Source: DASYYE01 sp035946955 (lineage in GTDB: Bacteria; Actinomycetota; Actinomycetes; Streptosporangiales; Streptosporangiaceae). Taken from it: a stretch of DNA of 23,222 nt. The stretch lies in NCBI GenBank assembly GCA_035946955.1, contig DASYYE010000486.1, forward strand, positions 1 to 23,222. Reading direction: 5' to 3'. The stretch's first letter is position 1. The number at the start of each line of letters is the position of its first letter. The notes under the pieces were generated by a model, which ran no database searches, was not told the DNA's origin, and worked only from the letters and a program-made list of their open reading frames with translations. The position numbers and the translations under genes are program-made. Positions 22,728 to 23,222 of the stretch are shown in pieces.

Positions 22728-23222
22728 CTAATGAACGCAGAGTGGTTGATACGGCAACTGGGGGATGTAGTCGTGCCACTGCCGGGGGATGAGGCCTCCG
22801 GCAGTGGCACAAATATGTTCTATTGCCTCATGGGCGTTCAGGTTCCACAGCCGGACCGTGCCGTCGTCGCCGCCGCTGGCCAGCGTGTGGCCGTCGGGGC
22901 TGAACGCCACCGAATAGACGGTGTTGCCGTCGCTGCTGGTCAGCGGCTGAGCGAGCGGCCGGGGGCGGGCCGGATCGGCGACGTTCCACAGCCGGACCGT
23001 GCCGTCGCCGTTGCCGCTGGCCAGCGTGCGGCCGTCGGGGGTGAACGCCACCGTATGGGTGATGCTGCTGCTGCTGGTCAGCGGCTGGCTGAGCGGCCGG
23101 GGGCGGGCCGGATCGGCGACATTCCACAGCCGGACCGTGCCGTCATCATTGCCGCTGGCCAGCGTGCGGCCATCGGGACTGAACGCCACCGCAAAGACGA
23201 TGCTGCTGCTGGTCAGTGGGTG
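22728..23222 (-). CDS. WD40-repeat protein, C-terminal end (5' part outside window)
   Basis: The last 164 residues of a protein whose N-terminus is beyond the right edge; the frame is open to base 23222. Three WD40 repeats are visible, each VAFSPDGRTLASGxxDGTVRLWN followed by a variable VADPARPRPL linker, spaced 46-47 residues apart. After the last repeat comes a 38-residue tail (AIEHICATAGGLIPRQW...YIPQLPYQPLC) of the type that ends many actinobacterial nSTAND-WD40 proteins, so the missing part may hold a STAND NTPase with an effector domain. WD40 domains act as sensors or scaffolds. What the effector is cannot be told from this window. Confidence 0.85.
   Translation of the reverse strand, partial: HPLTSSSIVFAVAFSPDGRTLASGNDDGTVRLWNVADPARPRPLSQPLTSSSSITHTVAFTPDGRTLASGNGDGTVRLWNVADPARPRPLAQPLTSSDGNTVYSVAFSPDGHTLASGGDDGTVRLWNLNAHEAIEHICATAGGLIPRQWHDYIPQLPYQPLCVH
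22840..23222 (-). repeat. WD40-coding tandem repeats, 138-141 base period
   Basis: Repeat units begin near 23119 (partial), 22981 and 22840, with a shared 20-base core that starts TTCCACAGCCGG on the + strand. DNA identity between units is very high, including silent sites, as in rapidly evolving nSTAND sensor domains. Confidence 0.8.

Noticed and set aside
22840..23222. Possible CRISPR-like or minisatellite array from regular 138-141 base repeats
   Set aside because: The repeats are in-frame WD40 coding units with no spacer structure.

Overview
The window is GC-rich DNA with closely packed genes, frequent GTG starts, short or overlapping gene junctions and families typical of Actinobacteria. 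The eight-repeat secreted protein with C-x5-C motifs and the WD40 protein tail fit a large soil actinomycete genome, perhaps in or near Streptosporangiales. That placement is a guess from style, not a measurement. No rRNA, tRNA, CRISPR array, transposase or integrase was seen.

Left edge (1-2522): the 3' part of an ABC exporter gene, a small SnoaL/NTF2-like gene, and a convergent TrmO-like tRNA methyltransferase gene.

Central locus (2561-13700): the most interesting region. It holds a GT4 glycosyltransferase, a SAM methyltransferase, an acyltransferase-3 membrane protein, a GTP cyclohydrolase II (RibA type), an LPG-synthase-like flippase, a fused CDP-alcohol phosphotransferase/sulfatase-like membrane protein, a histidine phosphatase, a 6-pyruvoyl-tetrahydropterin-synthase (PTPS) homologue without its catalytic triad, a medium-chain dehydrogenase, a second SAM methyltransferase and an SRPBCC protein. 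It looks like a version of the poorly understood actinobacterial locus that contains SCO6650 (PTPS homologue) and SCO6655 (GCH II homologue) in Streptomyces coelicolor. My reading is that a GTP-derived pyrimidine or pterin is made in the cytoplasm, then glycosylated, methylated or acylated, joined to a phospho-alcohol lipid, and flipped or trimmed outside the membrane. The product is unknown to me.

Right flank (13873-18989): a 55-residue membrane protein and a YiiX-like cysteine hydrolase gene diverge from a 16-base gap that appears to hold two overlapping -10 elements for leaderless transcripts. Next come a two-gene beta-carbonic anhydrase/metallo-beta-lactamase-fold unit, an alpha/beta hydrolase and a polytopic GT-C-like membrane protein.

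Right end (18990-23222): an intergenic region rich in symmetric repeats, two secreted repeat or propeller proteins, a DUF6624-like protein, and the C-terminal end of a WD40-repeat protein that runs off the window.
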